The notes below the pieces were generated by a model. It was not told the origin of the DNA. It was given only the letters and a program-made list of their open reading frames with translations, and ran no database searches. The position numbers were made by a program, and so were the translations under genes. Below, piece by piece: positions 17,633 to 27,221 of a stretch of DNA of 64,000 bases. Numbering within the stretch: the stretch's first letter is position 1; the number at the start of each line of letters is the position of its first letter. The DNA comes from an uncultured Roseobacter sp. (GTDB taxonomy: Bacteria; Pseudomonadota; Alphaproteobacteria; Rhodobacterales; Rhodobacteraceae), in the NCBI GenBank assembly GCA_947501635.1, contig CANMWT010000012.1, positions 1 through 64,000 on the forward strand, in the 5' to 3' direction.

Positions 17633-18760
17633 ATGAAAGTCAAGATACACAGGCTGTTTGAATACCTGCTTGAAACGACGGAAAAAGCGCCAGAAGCCAT
17701 CGTCGGCTTTTCGCTTTCTGCCGCGCCGGTTTTGGGTGATTTTCTGGACGCGCTTGATCCTGCGCAATCTCTTGACTGGAACGGTCGCGATTTTCGCGGC
17801 CTGCCGGAATTACGCACCCACGTTCTGGCTCAAGCCGGACTAGAGGGGCTATGCCAGCTGGAAGACGTTCTCATTACAGCCGGCGCGGCAGAGGCAAACT
17901 ATCTTGCCATGATGCAGCTGCTGGAAAGCGGTGACGAGATTATTGTCGAGACACCCGGGTGGCCGCAGGCAGAGGTTCTTGCTAGGGCCAAAGGGGCTAC
18001 AATAGTGCCTGTTCACCGCCAAGAGGCCGAAGGTTGGACATTGCCCCTTGAGGCGCTGCGCGACGCAACGACAGCACGCACCAAGATGATATTTTTAAGC
18101 AATCCTAACAATCCCACAGGCCAGTTGCTGAATACCTCCGAGTTGCAAGAGATAGTTCGGATCGCCGATCGTGTTGGCGCATGGCTGGTGGTGGACGAGG
18201 TTTATGCCGGGCTTGAATGGCACCGCCCACGTGCGCCCTCTATCGCAGGCCTTTACCCGCGCGGCATCACCACAGGATCAGTGTCCAAGGCCTTGGGACT
18301 TCAGGGGCTGCGCACGGGCTGGCTGGTGTGCCAAAATCAGGATCTGGTGATGGATGCGGTTATCCTGCGCGAAAACGCGTCGGAAATTATGAACATCATG
18401 GGCGAAGTTATCGCAGAAATCGCGTTGCGCCCTGAACGGCTGGTACCCGCACTTGCCACCGCACGACAGGCAGGGGCGCAGAACCTTGCGCGTCTCAACA
18501 GCTGGATCGCAGCAGAGCCGAACCTTGACTGGATCCCGCCGCAGGCCGGGCTTATCGGGCTGGGTCGGTTGCCCGACGGGATAGACAGCGACCGGTTTGC
18601 ACAGCGTCTACTGGACGATCCATACCGGACCTTCCTGCTGCCGGGCAGCGCCTATCACCAGCCACAACACATCCGCTTGGGCGTCGGCGGCGGGCCCGAA
18701 GTTAATCTGGAAGAGGGATTGAACCGCGTCTCGCGCGCCTTGCAGGATTGGCGCGGCTAG
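17633..18760 (+). CDS. Class I/II PLP aminotransferase
   Basis: This ~375-residue fold-type I aminotransferase has ITAGAAEANYLAMMQL, VETPGWPQAEVLA, FLSNPNNPTGQLL (substrate/PLP-contacting Asn), VVDEVYAGLEW (Asp) and SVSKALGLQGLRTGW (Schiff-base Lys and phosphate-binding Arg). The amino acid specificity is not determined. I use the ATG at 17633. An in-frame TTG at 17576 would overlap the start of the divergent metallo-hydrolase and has no clear ribosome-binding site. The stop overlaps the stop of the convergent PqiC-like gene. Confidence 0.85.
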   Translation: MKVKIHRLFEYLLETTEKAPEAIVGFSLSAAPVLGDFLDALDPAQSLDWNGRDFRGLPELRTHVLAQAGLEGLCQLEDVLITAGAAEANYLAMMQLLESGDEIIVETPGWPQAEVLARAKGATIVPVHRQEAEGWTLPLEALRDATTARTKMIFLSNPNNPTGQLLNTSELQEIVRIADRVGAWLVVDEVYAGLEWHRPRAPSIAGLYPRGITTGSVSKALGLQGLRTGWLVCQNQDLVMDAVILRENASEIMNIMGEVIAEIALRPERLVPALATARQAGAQNLARLNSWIAAEPNLDWIPPQAGLIGLGRLPDGIDSDRFAQRLLDDPYRTFLLPGSAYHQPQHIRLGVGGGPEVNLEEGLNRVSRALQDWRG

Positions 18761-19317
18761 CGCAAACCATCGCGCGCAATAAAGCTCGACAAATCCAGAA
18801 CGATCTGTGCCCGCGCCACAGCGATTGCAGCAGGCCCGCCCATGGGATCAAACGGTACCGTCAGATCAAAAAGCCCCGACCGTTCCCGACCGCCGTCTGC
18901 GACAGCCACGAAGTACTGGCCGCTGGCCCGGAAACGGCCGTCTTCCTGAGCAACCAGTTTTTCAAACCGCACATCCAGCCGCGCATCCGGAAAGGCTTCG
19001 AAGGGCCATGGCTGGGATGCGACGCGCGCGCCCGTGATCTGCGTCAGGTTTCGGCTGATTTCGAGCGCGACGGCCCGATCCGGTGTATCGGCCCATAACA
19101 CCGACCCGTCACTGACCAACCGACCGTCCGCGGTTTGAACCGAAATCTCATCGGCGGCGGCATAGGCGGGCAAGGACACTTCGCGCACTTCCACTGCTCT
19201 GAAAGAGATACGCTGTGTCTGCGTCACTTGCACAGGCTCGGTAGCGTATCGATTCGACGGGCCGCCACAGGCTGCCAGCGCCAGTACAACCACCAGAAAT
19301 GAAATGGTCTTTTTCAT
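18757..19317 (-). CDS. pqiC: ABC-type auxiliary outer-membrane lipoprotein (PqiC/YmbA-like)
   Basis: This 186-residue protein has a lipoprotein signal (MKKTISFLVVVLALAACGG; lipobox LAAC). The rest matches the ABC-transport auxiliary lipoprotein family (VQVTQTQRISFRAVEVREVSLP, later FDLTVPFDP). PqiC-type lipoproteins anchor the MCE tube protein PqiB to the outer membrane for lipid transfer across the envelope. The ATG abuts the pqiB stop with no spacer, so it is the last gene of the pqiAABC operon. Confidence 0.82.
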   Translation of the reverse strand: MKKTISFLVVVLALAACGGPSNRYATEPVQVTQTQRISFRAVEVREVSLPAYAAADEISVQTADGRLVSDGSVLWADTPDRAVALEISRNLTQITGARVASQPWPFEAFPDARLDVRFEKLVAQEDGRFRASGQYFVAVADGGRERSGLFDLTVPFDPMGGPAAIAVARAQIVLDLSSFIARDGLR

Positions 19318-21399
19318 CTATCGCCCCCTGATAAGCGCATCCGGATTCCGCTCGAGTAACCGCGCCAAAGCGGTGATTGCGTTGGATGCCTCAGATATAT
19401 CGCGCAATGCCGCCTGTGCGTCGCGGCTCAAAACTTCGCCACGGTTGTAACCCGCGATTGTCGTGCTTGCCTCGTCGAAAACCTGCGTAATCCTATCGAC
19501 CAACTGCGGCAAATCCTGCGTCGACAGGGCCAGAGCGTCAGCCGCATCGCGGGTCGACGCCAACGTCGCGTTTACATTGGACACAGCACCACCTTCCCGC
19601 AGCTCGGACAGGGTCGCATTCAACTCATCCAGTGCACCGGCAAGTGATGCGGGCAGCGCCTGTGTTGCCGGCGCGCTGATGATCTCATCTGCGGAGGCCA
19701 GCACCGACGTGACCTGATTGGTCAGCTCTTCCAATGGCAGCGTTGCCGCATTGGCGGCCACTTCGACCAAATCTTCGACCAGTTGCGGCACACCGGCGAT
19801 TGAGCTGCCAACCGTCCCCGCCGCTTCGGTGGCGGCATCTATGGCGGCAAGAATACGCGCTACAGCCTGCTCTTGTTCAATCTGGGCCAGAATACCGTCG
19901 AGCCGCAGCAAGGCTGCATTCAGTGTCACGGGGATTTCCTGCACCGTTTCCGACGTGACAACACCACGGATATCGCCCAGCAGAGCGCGCAGGTCCTGCG
20001 GTGCGCCGCGCACATCATCACTGGCGATCAGATTGCCCGCACTCTTCATAAAGTCGATGGCACTTTGCAAAAGCTCTTCAATCGGCAGGTCGTTGACACG
20101 AGACAAGACACCCTCGACGCTGGCTGTCCGGTCTGCCACCGCGCTCGCCGTTGTTGGCAATGTCGGAAACACACCGTCGGCCAAAACGATTTCCGCAGGC
20201 GGGGCGTCCGCGACATCCAAAAGCTCGATTTTCAAACCGCCAGTGAAAATATTGCCCGAGGCCAGACGTGCCCGCAAACCGTTGCGCACCCTTTCCTGCA
20301 AGAACTCAAGCGCCGCATCGGGAGAGGAGTTTTCCTGCAAACCCAAACGCCCCGGCTGGATGCCCATCACCACATTCAGCCGCACACGACTGTCACCATA
20401 TCGTTCCTGATCGACCAGACCGGAAACATTGTCGACCGTACCGATCCGCAAGCCCTTGAATTCGACTGCAGCCCCTTTGCTCAGGCCCGCGATGTTTTCG
20501 TCAAATACGGCGCGCACTTCCAGCAGTTCAACTTCGGAGGCGTTGAAAACACTGCTGCGGGCATCTGCCTCGGACGCGTAGACCTCAAACACGGACCCAT
20601 CGCCCACAGGTTCACCGCCCGAGACAAAGGTGTCGAAGGTAATGCCGCCCGCAACCAGCGAGGCCACCGAACTGAAGTTCAGCTCAGCACCACCAGCCCC
20701 CAGCGAAAAGCTGAAACCCGACGTGTCCCAGAACCGTGTTGTCGGCGTGACCAGACGCCCGTGTGGTTCGTAGATAACAGCCTCTGCAATGGCGAAATTG
20801 CCTTCCGGTGATATTCGCGCGGGGCCCACGCGGCCAATCTCGATGCCGCGATACAAGATGGGCGTATCAGCGCTTAACTCTCCGCCGGGGATGGAGCGCA
20901 AGGCCAGCTGCAAACCGCCTTCGCCCGGTTGGTAGAGCGGTGCACTCGAAAGCCCCTTGAACGCCGCGCGGGGGGTGCCGATTTCGCTGTCCCAGGAGCC
21001 TTCGATAAATACGCCGGTCAGCACCGTGTCGAGGCCGGTCACACCCGAGGCGGAAAACTCCGGTGTTACAGTCCAGAAGGTCGCGCCAGTATCGATGTAG
21101 GGTGCGACTTCCTTGTTGACGCGCACGGTCGCGATGACGCTTTGCAACCCGTCGCCAAAACTTATGTCCTCGACCAGCCCCACCGCCACATCCCGAAACC
21201 TCAGTTCCGTCTCGCGCGGGGCAATCCCGGCACCGCTTTCAAACTCGATGGTAATCACAGGGCCGCGCGCATTATAGGACTGCCACGCCACCACAAGCGC
21301 CATGACCAGCGCAAGCAGCGGGATCACCCAAACAACCGAGACATTGTGTAGAAACGAGCCCTTTCGATCCTCGAATTCGACCGGTGGCACGTCATTCAT
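19318..21399 (-). CDS. pqiB: MCE/MlaD-domain intermembrane transport protein PqiB
   Basis: This 693-residue protein has a cytoplasmic N-terminus, one membrane anchor (about 20-42, VWVIPLLALVMALVVAW) and at least three MCE domains, starting at about residues 48, 165 and 290. A long helical C-terminal part follows, with repeated heptad-like segments. MCE proteins form a channel for lipids between the inner and outer membranes. I chose the ATG at 21399, which has AAGGTAACC upstream and sits 8 bp inside the end of pqiA2, over an upstream in-frame start. Confidence 0.9.
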   Translation of the reverse strand: MNDVPPVEFEDRKGSFLHNVSVVWVIPLLALVMALVVAWQSYNARGPVITIEFESGAGIAPRETELRFRDVAVGLVEDISFGDGLQSVIATVRVNKEVAPYIDTGATFWTVTPEFSASGVTGLDTVLTGVFIEGSWDSEIGTPRAAFKGLSSAPLYQPGEGGLQLALRSIPGGELSADTPILYRGIEIGRVGPARISPEGNFAIAEAVIYEPHGRLVTPTTRFWDTSGFSFSLGAGGAELNFSSVASLVAGGITFDTFVSGGEPVGDGSVFEVYASEADARSSVFNASEVELLEVRAVFDENIAGLSKGAAVEFKGLRIGTVDNVSGLVDQERYGDSRVRLNVVMGIQPGRLGLQENSSPDAALEFLQERVRNGLRARLASGNIFTGGLKIELLDVADAPPAEIVLADGVFPTLPTTASAVADRTASVEGVLSRVNDLPIEELLQSAIDFMKSAGNLIASDDVRGAPQDLRALLGDIRGVVTSETVQEIPVTLNAALLRLDGILAQIEQEQAVARILAAIDAATEAAGTVGSSIAGVPQLVEDLVEVAANAATLPLEELTNQVTSVLASADEIISAPATQALPASLAGALDELNATLSELREGGAVSNVNATLASTRDAADALALSTQDLPQLVDRITQVFDEASTTIAGYNRGEVLSRDAQAALRDISEASNAITALARLLERNPDALIRGR

Positions 21400-22042
21400 C
21401 TTGGTTACCTTCGTTTTGCGTCCTTTGCGCATCCCAGATCATGCGGCTGTCAAAGGAATGCGCTGAAATCATTGTAAAGATCACCGAGAGAGCAAAGAAC
21501 AGACTGGCGGGCCCGGGGTTTATCGTCACTAACAAGCTCAATTGCACGAGCGACGACAGGATCGCAACGACAAAAATGTCAATCATCGACCACCGGCCGA
21601 TATAGTCGACCACCTCATACAGCAATTGGCGCTGGGATTTCGAAACGCTGGACGGTCGCGAAACGGACATGGCCAGAAACGCGATAGCAAGAAACTTGCC
21701 TATGGGGATCGCAACAGAGGCAAACAGAATAACCAGCGCCACGGACCAGCTGCCGTAGTGAATAAGTTCGATCGCACCGCCGACTATGGTGTCTTCTTGA
21801 CTGTAGATCAGTGTCCGGGTCTGCAGCATTGGAAAAAGGTTCGCGGGGACATAGCACATCAGACCCAGAATCCAGAAGGCCCAGACCCTTTGCAACGATT
21901 TGGGATCGCGCGAGATCAGCTTGTGGCCACAGCGCCCGCAGGTTGCGGCATGTTTCGGCCACGCAAGATGGCACCGCGTACAGGCCACCAGCCCGAGCGC
22001 GCGGGCGGTTATCTCTTTGCCGGTTTGTTCAGCGCGTTCCAT
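21392..22042 (-). CDS. pqiA: Paraquat-inducible protein A-family membrane protein (second copy)
   Basis: This 216-residue protein begins with a four-cysteine zinc ribbon (CTRCHLAWPKHAATCGRC) followed by four predicted membrane segments. It contains PANLFPMLQTRTL, SVALVILFASVAIPIGKF and YIGRWSMIDIFVVAIL, all typical of PqiA. It would act with the MCE protein encoded next. The ATG at 22042 has AGGTGG six bases upstream. This is one of two tandem single-domain pqiA genes, which together match the two halves of the fused PqiA of enterobacteria. Confidence 0.85.
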   Translation of the reverse strand: MERAEQTGKEITARALGLVACTRCHLAWPKHAATCGRCGHKLISRDPKSLQRVWAFWILGLMCYVPANLFPMLQTRTLIYSQEDTIVGGAIELIHYGSWSVALVILFASVAIPIGKFLAIAFLAMSVSRPSSVSKSQRQLLYEVVDYIGRWSMIDIFVVAILSSLVQLSLLVTINPGPASLFFALSVIFTMISAHSFDSRMIWDAQRTQNEGNQDE

Positions 22043-22647
22043 ACGGACCACCTACAAATAAAAGTATCCTGCACAACCACCAACACAACCAGCACAACAA
22101 ACATCCAGAATGCCGGGCCGAACGATACATCCACCAGCTGCCCTACCTTGATGAGTGCCACCGCACAGCCGATCGCGAAAATCTCGGCCATCGACCACGG
22201 GCGCAACGCTTCTGACAGACGGAACGCCGAGGCTGCGTGCCGCGCGGGCGGGCGGTCGCGCACAATCGGCACAAGCACATAAAGCGACAAGATCATGCGC
22301 GCCATGGGGATGAGAATTATCAGCGACAGCGTCGTCAATGACAGGATCACAAGCGGGCCGTCCTGAAACGCCAGCGCCGTTTCAAGAATCGAAACGGAGT
22401 TATGCACGCTGCCTGCCTGTACCGACAAAAAGGGAAAGACGGCCGCTGCAACAATCAGGATCAAAACCGCCAGTGAAACGGCAATGATCTGAAGCCCCGC
22501 CTTGCGGCGCGGGGTGATAAGTACGGTTTCACAACGCCTGCAGACTGCCCGTTCGCCGTGCGCCGGCTTTTCAAGCTTGAAAGCCGCATCGCAACTCGGG
22601 CAGATGATCAGGTCCAGTCTGGGATGGATATCATGCGTATCGTTCAT
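22009..22647 (-). CDS. pqiA: Paraquat-inducible protein A-family membrane protein (first copy)
   Basis: This 212-residue protein opens with a zinc ribbon (CPSCDAAFKLEKPAHGERAVCRRC) followed by four membrane segments (AVSLAVLILIVAAAVFPFL and later stretches) and ALRPWSMAEIFAIGCAVALIKV. It overlaps the second pqiA copy by about 34 bases. It is the first gene of the operon pqiA-pqiA-pqiB-pqiC, with the promoter expected in the 98 bp between it and the fnrL stop. Confidence 0.85.
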   Translation of the reverse strand: MNDTHDIHPRLDLIICPSCDAAFKLEKPAHGERAVCRRCETVLITPRRKAGLQIIAVSLAVLILIVAAAVFPFLSVQAGSVHNSVSILETALAFQDGPLVILSLTTLSLIILIPMARMILSLYVLVPIVRDRPPARHAASAFRLSEALRPWSMAEIFAIGCAVALIKVGQLVDVSFGPAFWMFVVLVVLVVVQDTFICRWSVWNALNKPAKR

Positions 22648-22745
22648 AGCGGCAAACTAGCCCTATTGCACAGCAGAGAACACAATGACTTTCGCATAAA
22701 CACCCGCACGCCGCAGATGCCGGAAAGATGCTTTGATTTGCAATG

Positions 22746-23480
22746 TCAGAAAATGACCGCGCCGTCGTCATCGTCGCCGGTGGCCGCCTGCAGGCGCTCC
22801 ATGTCAACGACACGAAAACGCCGCTTGTCCTCGAATTGAAGAATACCTTCGGACTTCAAGATGCCGATCTGCCGGCTTACGGTTTCAAGGGTCAGACCGA
22901 GGTAATTGGCGATGTCACCGCGTGACAAGGGAAGGGTCAGATCGACCTTTATGCCATCGCGTCGTTGGAAGTGCTGACGCCGCACGACCATCTCGATGAA
23001 CGTCGCGATTTTTTCGCCGGCTGTCTTGCGGCCGAGCAAAAGCATCCAATCCCGCGCGGCATCAAGCTCATCCATCGCCAACTCAATCATACGTTGTGAA
23101 ATATGCGGCATTTCGGTCAGCAACTGCTGGAAAGGGGCCCTGTCAAAGCAACATAACGTAACGTCACTTGAAGCCACCACATCGAATTCGATTCGTGTTC
23201 GGCCCGGATGCCCGATGAAATCCGACGGCAGCAGCAGCCCTACCATTTGGGTTCGCCCGTCCTCCAAACCTTTGTTCAAAGACGCCACACCACTGACAAC
23301 AGAAGCCACAAACTTCATTTCATCGCCGCGCCAGAAGATCGTTTCACCAGCTTTGAAACCGCGATATTTCTTTATGGATTCAAGGCGTAAGAGTTCTTGA
23401 GTGTCACACCGGGAACAGACCGCGCGATGGTGTATCGGGCAGTCCGTGCATTTAACACCAGAGATGACGTTATTTTTCAA
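22746..23480 (-). CDS. fnrL: Oxygen-sensing CRP/FNR regulator FnrL
   Basis: This 244-residue regulator has an N-terminal cysteine cluster CTDCPIHHRAVCSRC that, with one further Cys (CCFDRA region), would ligate an O2-labile 4Fe-4S cluster. It also has a cyclic-nucleotide-type beta-roll and a C-terminal HTH with LTLETVSRQIGILKS, whose ETVSRQ recognition helix matches FNR-type TTGAT-N4-ATCAA sites. In Rhodobacterales, FnrL activates heme and bacteriochlorophyll genes at low oxygen. It is divergent from hemN, with an FNR box between them. Confidence 0.93.
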   Translation of the reverse strand: MKNNVISGVKCTDCPIHHRAVCSRCDTQELLRLESIKKYRGFKAGETIFWRGDEMKFVASVVSGVASLNKGLEDGRTQMVGLLLPSDFIGHPGRTRIEFDVVASSDVTLCCFDRAPFQQLLTEMPHISQRMIELAMDELDAARDWMLLLGRKTAGEKIATFIEMVVRRQHFQRRDGIKVDLTLPLSRGDIANYLGLTLETVSRQIGILKSEGILQFEDKRRFRVVDMERLQAATGDDDDGAVIF

Positions 23481-23486
23481 CTAATT

Positions 23487-23500
23487 TGACCTATATCAAA
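23487..23500. promoter_or_regulatory. FNR/FnrL box between fnrL and hemN
   Basis: TTGACCTATATCAA differs from the TTGAT-N4-ATCAA consensus at one position. It is centred about 39 bp before the hemN ATG and 13 bp before the fnrL ATG. It fits activation of hemN and possible autoregulation of fnrL. Confidence 0.85.
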
Positions 23501-23532
23501 CGGCCTTGCGCGCTTCTGTTTAGTATAGCGTG

Positions 23533-24879
23533 ATGGAGCATTTGGAACAACTGCGTTACTCGGGTCTTTTCGAGGCGCGTGTGCCGCGGTACACGAGTTA
23601 CCCTCCGGCAAATCGCTTCATCCCCGCCGAAGGCAGCCTCTATCAAAGCAATTGGCTCTCGGATATTCCACGGGATGCGTCGCTCTCTCTATACGTGCAC
23701 GTACCGTACTGCAAAAGCATGTGTTGGTTCTGTGCCTGCAGGACACAAGCCGCCGAAAGCCGCGAGATCGTCGACGACTATGTGGAGTATCTACTCAAGG
23801 AAATCGCCTTTGTCCGGGAGCTTTTGCCGCAGTCAGTGACGCTGGATCGGTTGCACCTTGGGGGCGGGACCCCGACTATGATCCGGCCTGCGCAAATGGA
23901 CAGGCTGCTTGATGCAATTTACACGGCTCTGCCGCAAGCGAAGACATTTTCCTGTTCGGTTGAAATTGACCCGATGCAGGTGACACAGGGCGCCCTTGAT
24001 AATCTTATCGCGCTTGGGATGAACCGCGCCATGATCGGGGTGCAGGATTTTGACCCCAGCGTCCAGCGGGCGATCGGACGGGCACAAACCTTCGAGCAAA
24101 CATTCGAGGTCGTCCGCAAACTAAGAAAAAGCGGGCTGCAACATCTCGATATGGAATTGCTGTACGGGTTGCCTCGGCAAAACGCCGCCTCAATCTCGGA
24201 AACAGCGCAGCAAGTGCTGGCAATGGACCCTGACCGTGTGGCCGTTTGTGAGTATTCACATACCCCCAACCTTGCAAAACGTCAGATCCTGATTGACGCA
24301 CGCACGCTGCCCACAGCCGAAGATGCCTTTTTGAATGCGCAGGTCGCACGCCATATGCTGCTAACAGACGGGTATGAAACCGTAGGCGTCGATCATTTTG
24401 TCAAACCCGGGGACAGTCTTGTAAAGGCGCGCGACACAAACACCCTGCGGCGCGATTTTGAAGGCTATTCCGACAACACGTCGCATGCGCTGATCGGTCT
24501 TGGGGCGTCCGCCATTTCCCGTTTTCCAGCGGGTTACGTCCAGAACGCATCGGCCACATCGATCTACACCAAACTTGTCAGTCAGGGAAATCTGGCTGGC
24601 AACCGCGGATATGTTCTGACCGCCAACGACAAACTAGTCGCTGCCATGATCGAAATGCTGATGTGCCGTTTCGAGATTGATGTGGACGATCTGCGCAAGA
24701 AGTTTCCCGGCGAAACCGGCCTGATTGATGAATTGTTGCAGAACCTAAACAAAGTCTACCCGTCTCATCTGGACATCTCGCCCAGCCATATTGTCATCAA
24801 AAAACCGTCCCATCCACTGGCACGCATGGTTTGCAGCACGGTTGATCAACTTGGCCGGGGCCGCCGCGCAGGGCAATAG
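23533..24879 (+). CDS. hemN: Oxygen-independent coproporphyrinogen III oxidase (radical SAM)
   Basis: HemN converts coproporphyrinogen III to protoporphyrinogen IX without oxygen, supplying tetrapyrroles at low O2. This 448-residue protein has the radical-SAM motif HVPYCKSMCWFCAC (CxxxCxxC near residue 60), the HLGGGTPTM glycine motif and the DMELLYGLPRQN segment. The C-terminal HemN domain follows. An ATG at 23533 is preceded in frame by a GTG at 23530; I use the ATG. The FNR box upstream indicates FnrL control. Confidence 0.93.
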   Translation: MEHLEQLRYSGLFEARVPRYTSYPPANRFIPAEGSLYQSNWLSDIPRDASLSLYVHVPYCKSMCWFCACRTQAAESREIVDDYVEYLLKEIAFVRELLPQSVTLDRLHLGGGTPTMIRPAQMDRLLDAIYTALPQAKTFSCSVEIDPMQVTQGALDNLIALGMNRAMIGVQDFDPSVQRAIGRAQTFEQTFEVVRKLRKSGLQHLDMELLYGLPRQNAASISETAQQVLAMDPDRVAVCEYSHTPNLAKRQILIDARTLPTAEDAFLNAQVARHMLLTDGYETVGVDHFVKPGDSLVKARDTNTLRRDFEGYSDNTSHALIGLGASAISRFPAGYVQNASATSIYTKLVSQGNLAGNRGYVLTANDKLVAAMIEMLMCRFEIDVDDLRKKFPGETGLIDELLQNLNKVYPSHLDISPSHIVIKKPSHPLARMVCSTVDQLGRGRRAGQ

Positions 24880-25038
24880 CATGAAAGACTGTTGCCCGGC
24901 GTTCAAAAGCCCCGGCGCAAAGATGACGCATGGGTCGATCTGCCGGCAAGGTTGCCCAAACACGTTTTTTGACGCAGACTGCACGACAAGATGGCTTGGC
25001 AAGAAGCCGTCTCAACCGGTGCGCAGCAGGAGACATTC

Positions 25039-25815
25039 ATGAAAATCGCACGCGATCACAAACCCCGTGTGGGCTTCTTTGTGACGTGTATTGTCGACGC
25101 GATGCGTCCCAACATCGGGTTTGCGAGCCTCAAACTGTTGGCCGACGCAGGCTGCGACGTTGAGGTGCCAAACACACAGACCTGCTGTGGCCAGCCTGCT
25201 TTCAACAGCGGAGATGACGCAACGAGCCGGCAGTTGGCACAACAGGTGATCACGGCTTTCGAAGGCTATGACTATGTGGTTGTCCCCTCAGGCTCCTGCG
25301 CCAGCATGATCCGCAGCCACTACGCAGAGCTTTTTGCGGAACTGCCCGACTGGCAGGAACGGCAACACGCCTTATCCGCCAAAACATGGGAAATCCTCAG
25401 CTTTCTGACAGACGTCATGGATTATACCCCCAAGGCTGAATATCACGGCACCGCAACCTATCATGACAGCTGTTCGGGCCTGCGCGATCTGGGGGTCCAC
25501 GACCAGCCGCGCGCTTTGCTGTCTCATGTGGACGGGTTGTCGATGGTCCCGTTGGAGGGCAACAACGAATGCTGCGGTTTTGGCGGGACCTTTTGTGTCA
25601 AATACCCCGAACTCTCCACAGCCATCGTCGGTGAAAAGACCGCAAAGATCAAAAAGACGCAGGCGGATACGCTGCTTGGCGGCGATATGGGTTGCCTGAT
25701 GAACATGGCTGGAAAACTCAGCCGCGAAGGATCGGACATGCGGGTGTATCACACGATAGAAGTGCTTGCAGGTATGGCCGATGGCCCCGGCATTTGCGCA
25801 CCGGCCCTGAAATGA
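25039..25815 (+). CDS. lutA: Lactate utilisation Fe-S oxidoreductase LutA (CCG-domain protein)
   Basis: This 258-residue protein has two CCG-type cysteine motifs: NTQTCCGQPAFN in the first half and NECCGFGGTFCVKY in the second. SGSCASMIRSHY and YHDSCSGLRDLG are additional metal/heme-disulfide-reductase-like elements. LutA works with LutB and LutC to oxidise L-lactate to pyruvate. I use the ATG at 25039 with CAGGAGAC before it; an upstream in-frame ATG at 24991 lacks a good site. The stop overlaps the lutB start (ATGA). Confidence 0.88.
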   Translation: MKIARDHKPRVGFFVTCIVDAMRPNIGFASLKLLADAGCDVEVPNTQTCCGQPAFNSGDDATSRQLAQQVITAFEGYDYVVVPSGSCASMIRSHYAELFAELPDWQERQHALSAKTWEILSFLTDVMDYTPKAEYHGTATYHDSCSGLRDLGVHDQPRALLSHVDGLSMVPLEGNNECCGFGGTFCVKYPELSTAIVGEKTAKIKKTQADTLLGGDMGCLMNMAGKLSREGSDMRVYHTIEVLAGMADGPGICAPALK

Positions 25816-27218
25816 AGCAAACATCCCACCAGTTCACACAAAACGTGACACGCGCCCTCGCAGAGCCCACGCTCAAGATCGCGCTTGACCGGACGACGAC
25901 CTTGTTGCGCACGCGTCGCGCCAAGGTGATTGATGCTTTCGAAGAATATGCCGAAGCGCGCGCCACCGCCCAAAAGATCAAGGACCACACGCTCGACAAT
26001 CTGGGGCACTACCTGCGCCAGTTCGAGGAAAACGCCATCGCCAGCGGGGCCCAGGTCTATTGGGCGGAAACACCCCAGCAGGCCCGCACTGTGGTTACCG
26101 AAATCTGTCGCGCAGAGGGGGCTAAATCGGCCACGCGGGTGAAATCCATGCTGGGCGAGGAAATCGGGATCGGTGAAGCGCTGGCCGACGCGGGCGTTGA
26201 ACGTGTGGAAACCGATCTGGCAGAGCATATCATCCAGCTCGCAGGTGATCCGCCGTCTCATATCGTGATGCCCGCCATGCACAAAACACAGGAACAAGTG
26301 GCAGAGCTTTTTGCGAAAAAACACAAAGATCCAAGCACCGAACAGGATGTAACCTCACTGGTGAGCAGCGCGCGGCGCGAATTGCGCCCCAAATTCATGA
26401 ATGCGGATATCTCGATTTCAGGCGCTAACTTTCTGATTGCGGACACAGGTTCATTTGTCACGGTCACCAACGAGGGCAACGCCGAGCTGACAACCACGCC
26501 ACCCAAGACGCATATCGTGACCGTCGGCATTGAGAAAATGGTCCCCAGCCTCAAACACGCAGCGGTCTTTTTGCGCCTGCTGTCTCGTGCAGCAATCGGC
26601 ACTGAAATCACGCAGTACACTACCTTTTTTAACGGGCCCAAACGCGAAGGGGACCGCGACGGGCCTGAAAACCTGCATATCATTCTGGTGGACAATCATC
26701 GCTCTGACATGCTGTCGGATTTTCTGCGCCCAATGTTGCGCTGTATCCGCTGCGGGGCCTGTATGAACCACTGTCCGGTGTATTCTGCCGTCGGCGGGCA
26801 TGCCTATGGCGCTGTTTATCCCGGACCAATGGGTTCTGTTCTGACCCCAGCGATGACCGGGATCGAAGGCAGTAAGGACCTGCCCAATGCCTGTACGCTG
26901 AACGGACGTTGCAAGGAGGTCTGTCCGGTCAATATCCCGCTGCCGGACATGCTCCGATCACTGCGGGCGCGACAGTTTGAAAAAGGCATGCCCAGCGGAA
27001 TGACAAAATGGGGTCTGCGTGTTTGGGCGGCGCTCGCCACAAGACCTGCGCTTTACCGTCTTGCTACGGCAGCTTCGAATGTGGCGCTACGCGGCATGGC
27101 ACGCGGGCGCGGCAAGATCACGACCGTACCGCTTGCGGCCGGATGGACGGGGAGCCGCGACCTGCCGCAACCCGAACCGGGCACCTTCATGCAACAGTAC
27201 AAAAAGGGGAGGCGTTAG
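25812..27218 (+). CDS. lutB: Lactate utilisation iron-sulfur protein LutB
   Basis: This 468-residue protein has an LUD domain (about residues 60-290; key stretches ANFLIADTGSFVTVTNEGN and THIVTVGIEKMVP) and two 4Fe-4S ferredoxin motifs, CIRCGACMNHCPVY and CTLNGRCKEVCPVNIP. It passes electrons in the LutABC L-lactate oxidation complex. It begins in the lutA stop and is followed three bases later by lutC. Confidence 0.9.
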   Translation: MKQTSHQFTQNVTRALAEPTLKIALDRTTTLLRTRRAKVIDAFEEYAEARATAQKIKDHTLDNLGHYLRQFEENAIASGAQVYWAETPQQARTVVTEICRAEGAKSATRVKSMLGEEIGIGEALADAGVERVETDLAEHIIQLAGDPPSHIVMPAMHKTQEQVAELFAKKHKDPSTEQDVTSLVSSARRELRPKFMNADISISGANFLIADTGSFVTVTNEGNAELTTTPPKTHIVTVGIEKMVPSLKHAAVFLRLLSRAAIGTEITQYTTFFNGPKREGDRDGPENLHIILVDNHRSDMLSDFLRPMLRCIRCGACMNHCPVYSAVGGHAYGAVYPGPMGSVLTPAMTGIEGSKDLPNACTLNGRCKEVCPVNIPLPDMLRSLRARQFEKGMPSGMTKWGLRVWAALATRPALYRLATAASNVALRGMARGRGKITTVPLAAGWTGSRDLPQPEPGTFMQQYKKGRR

Positions 27219-27221
27219 GCG

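Noticed and set aside
19463-20811. Long open frames antisense to pqiB
   Set aside because: They mirror the high-GC pqiB gene, lack ribosome-binding sites and show no family resemblance.
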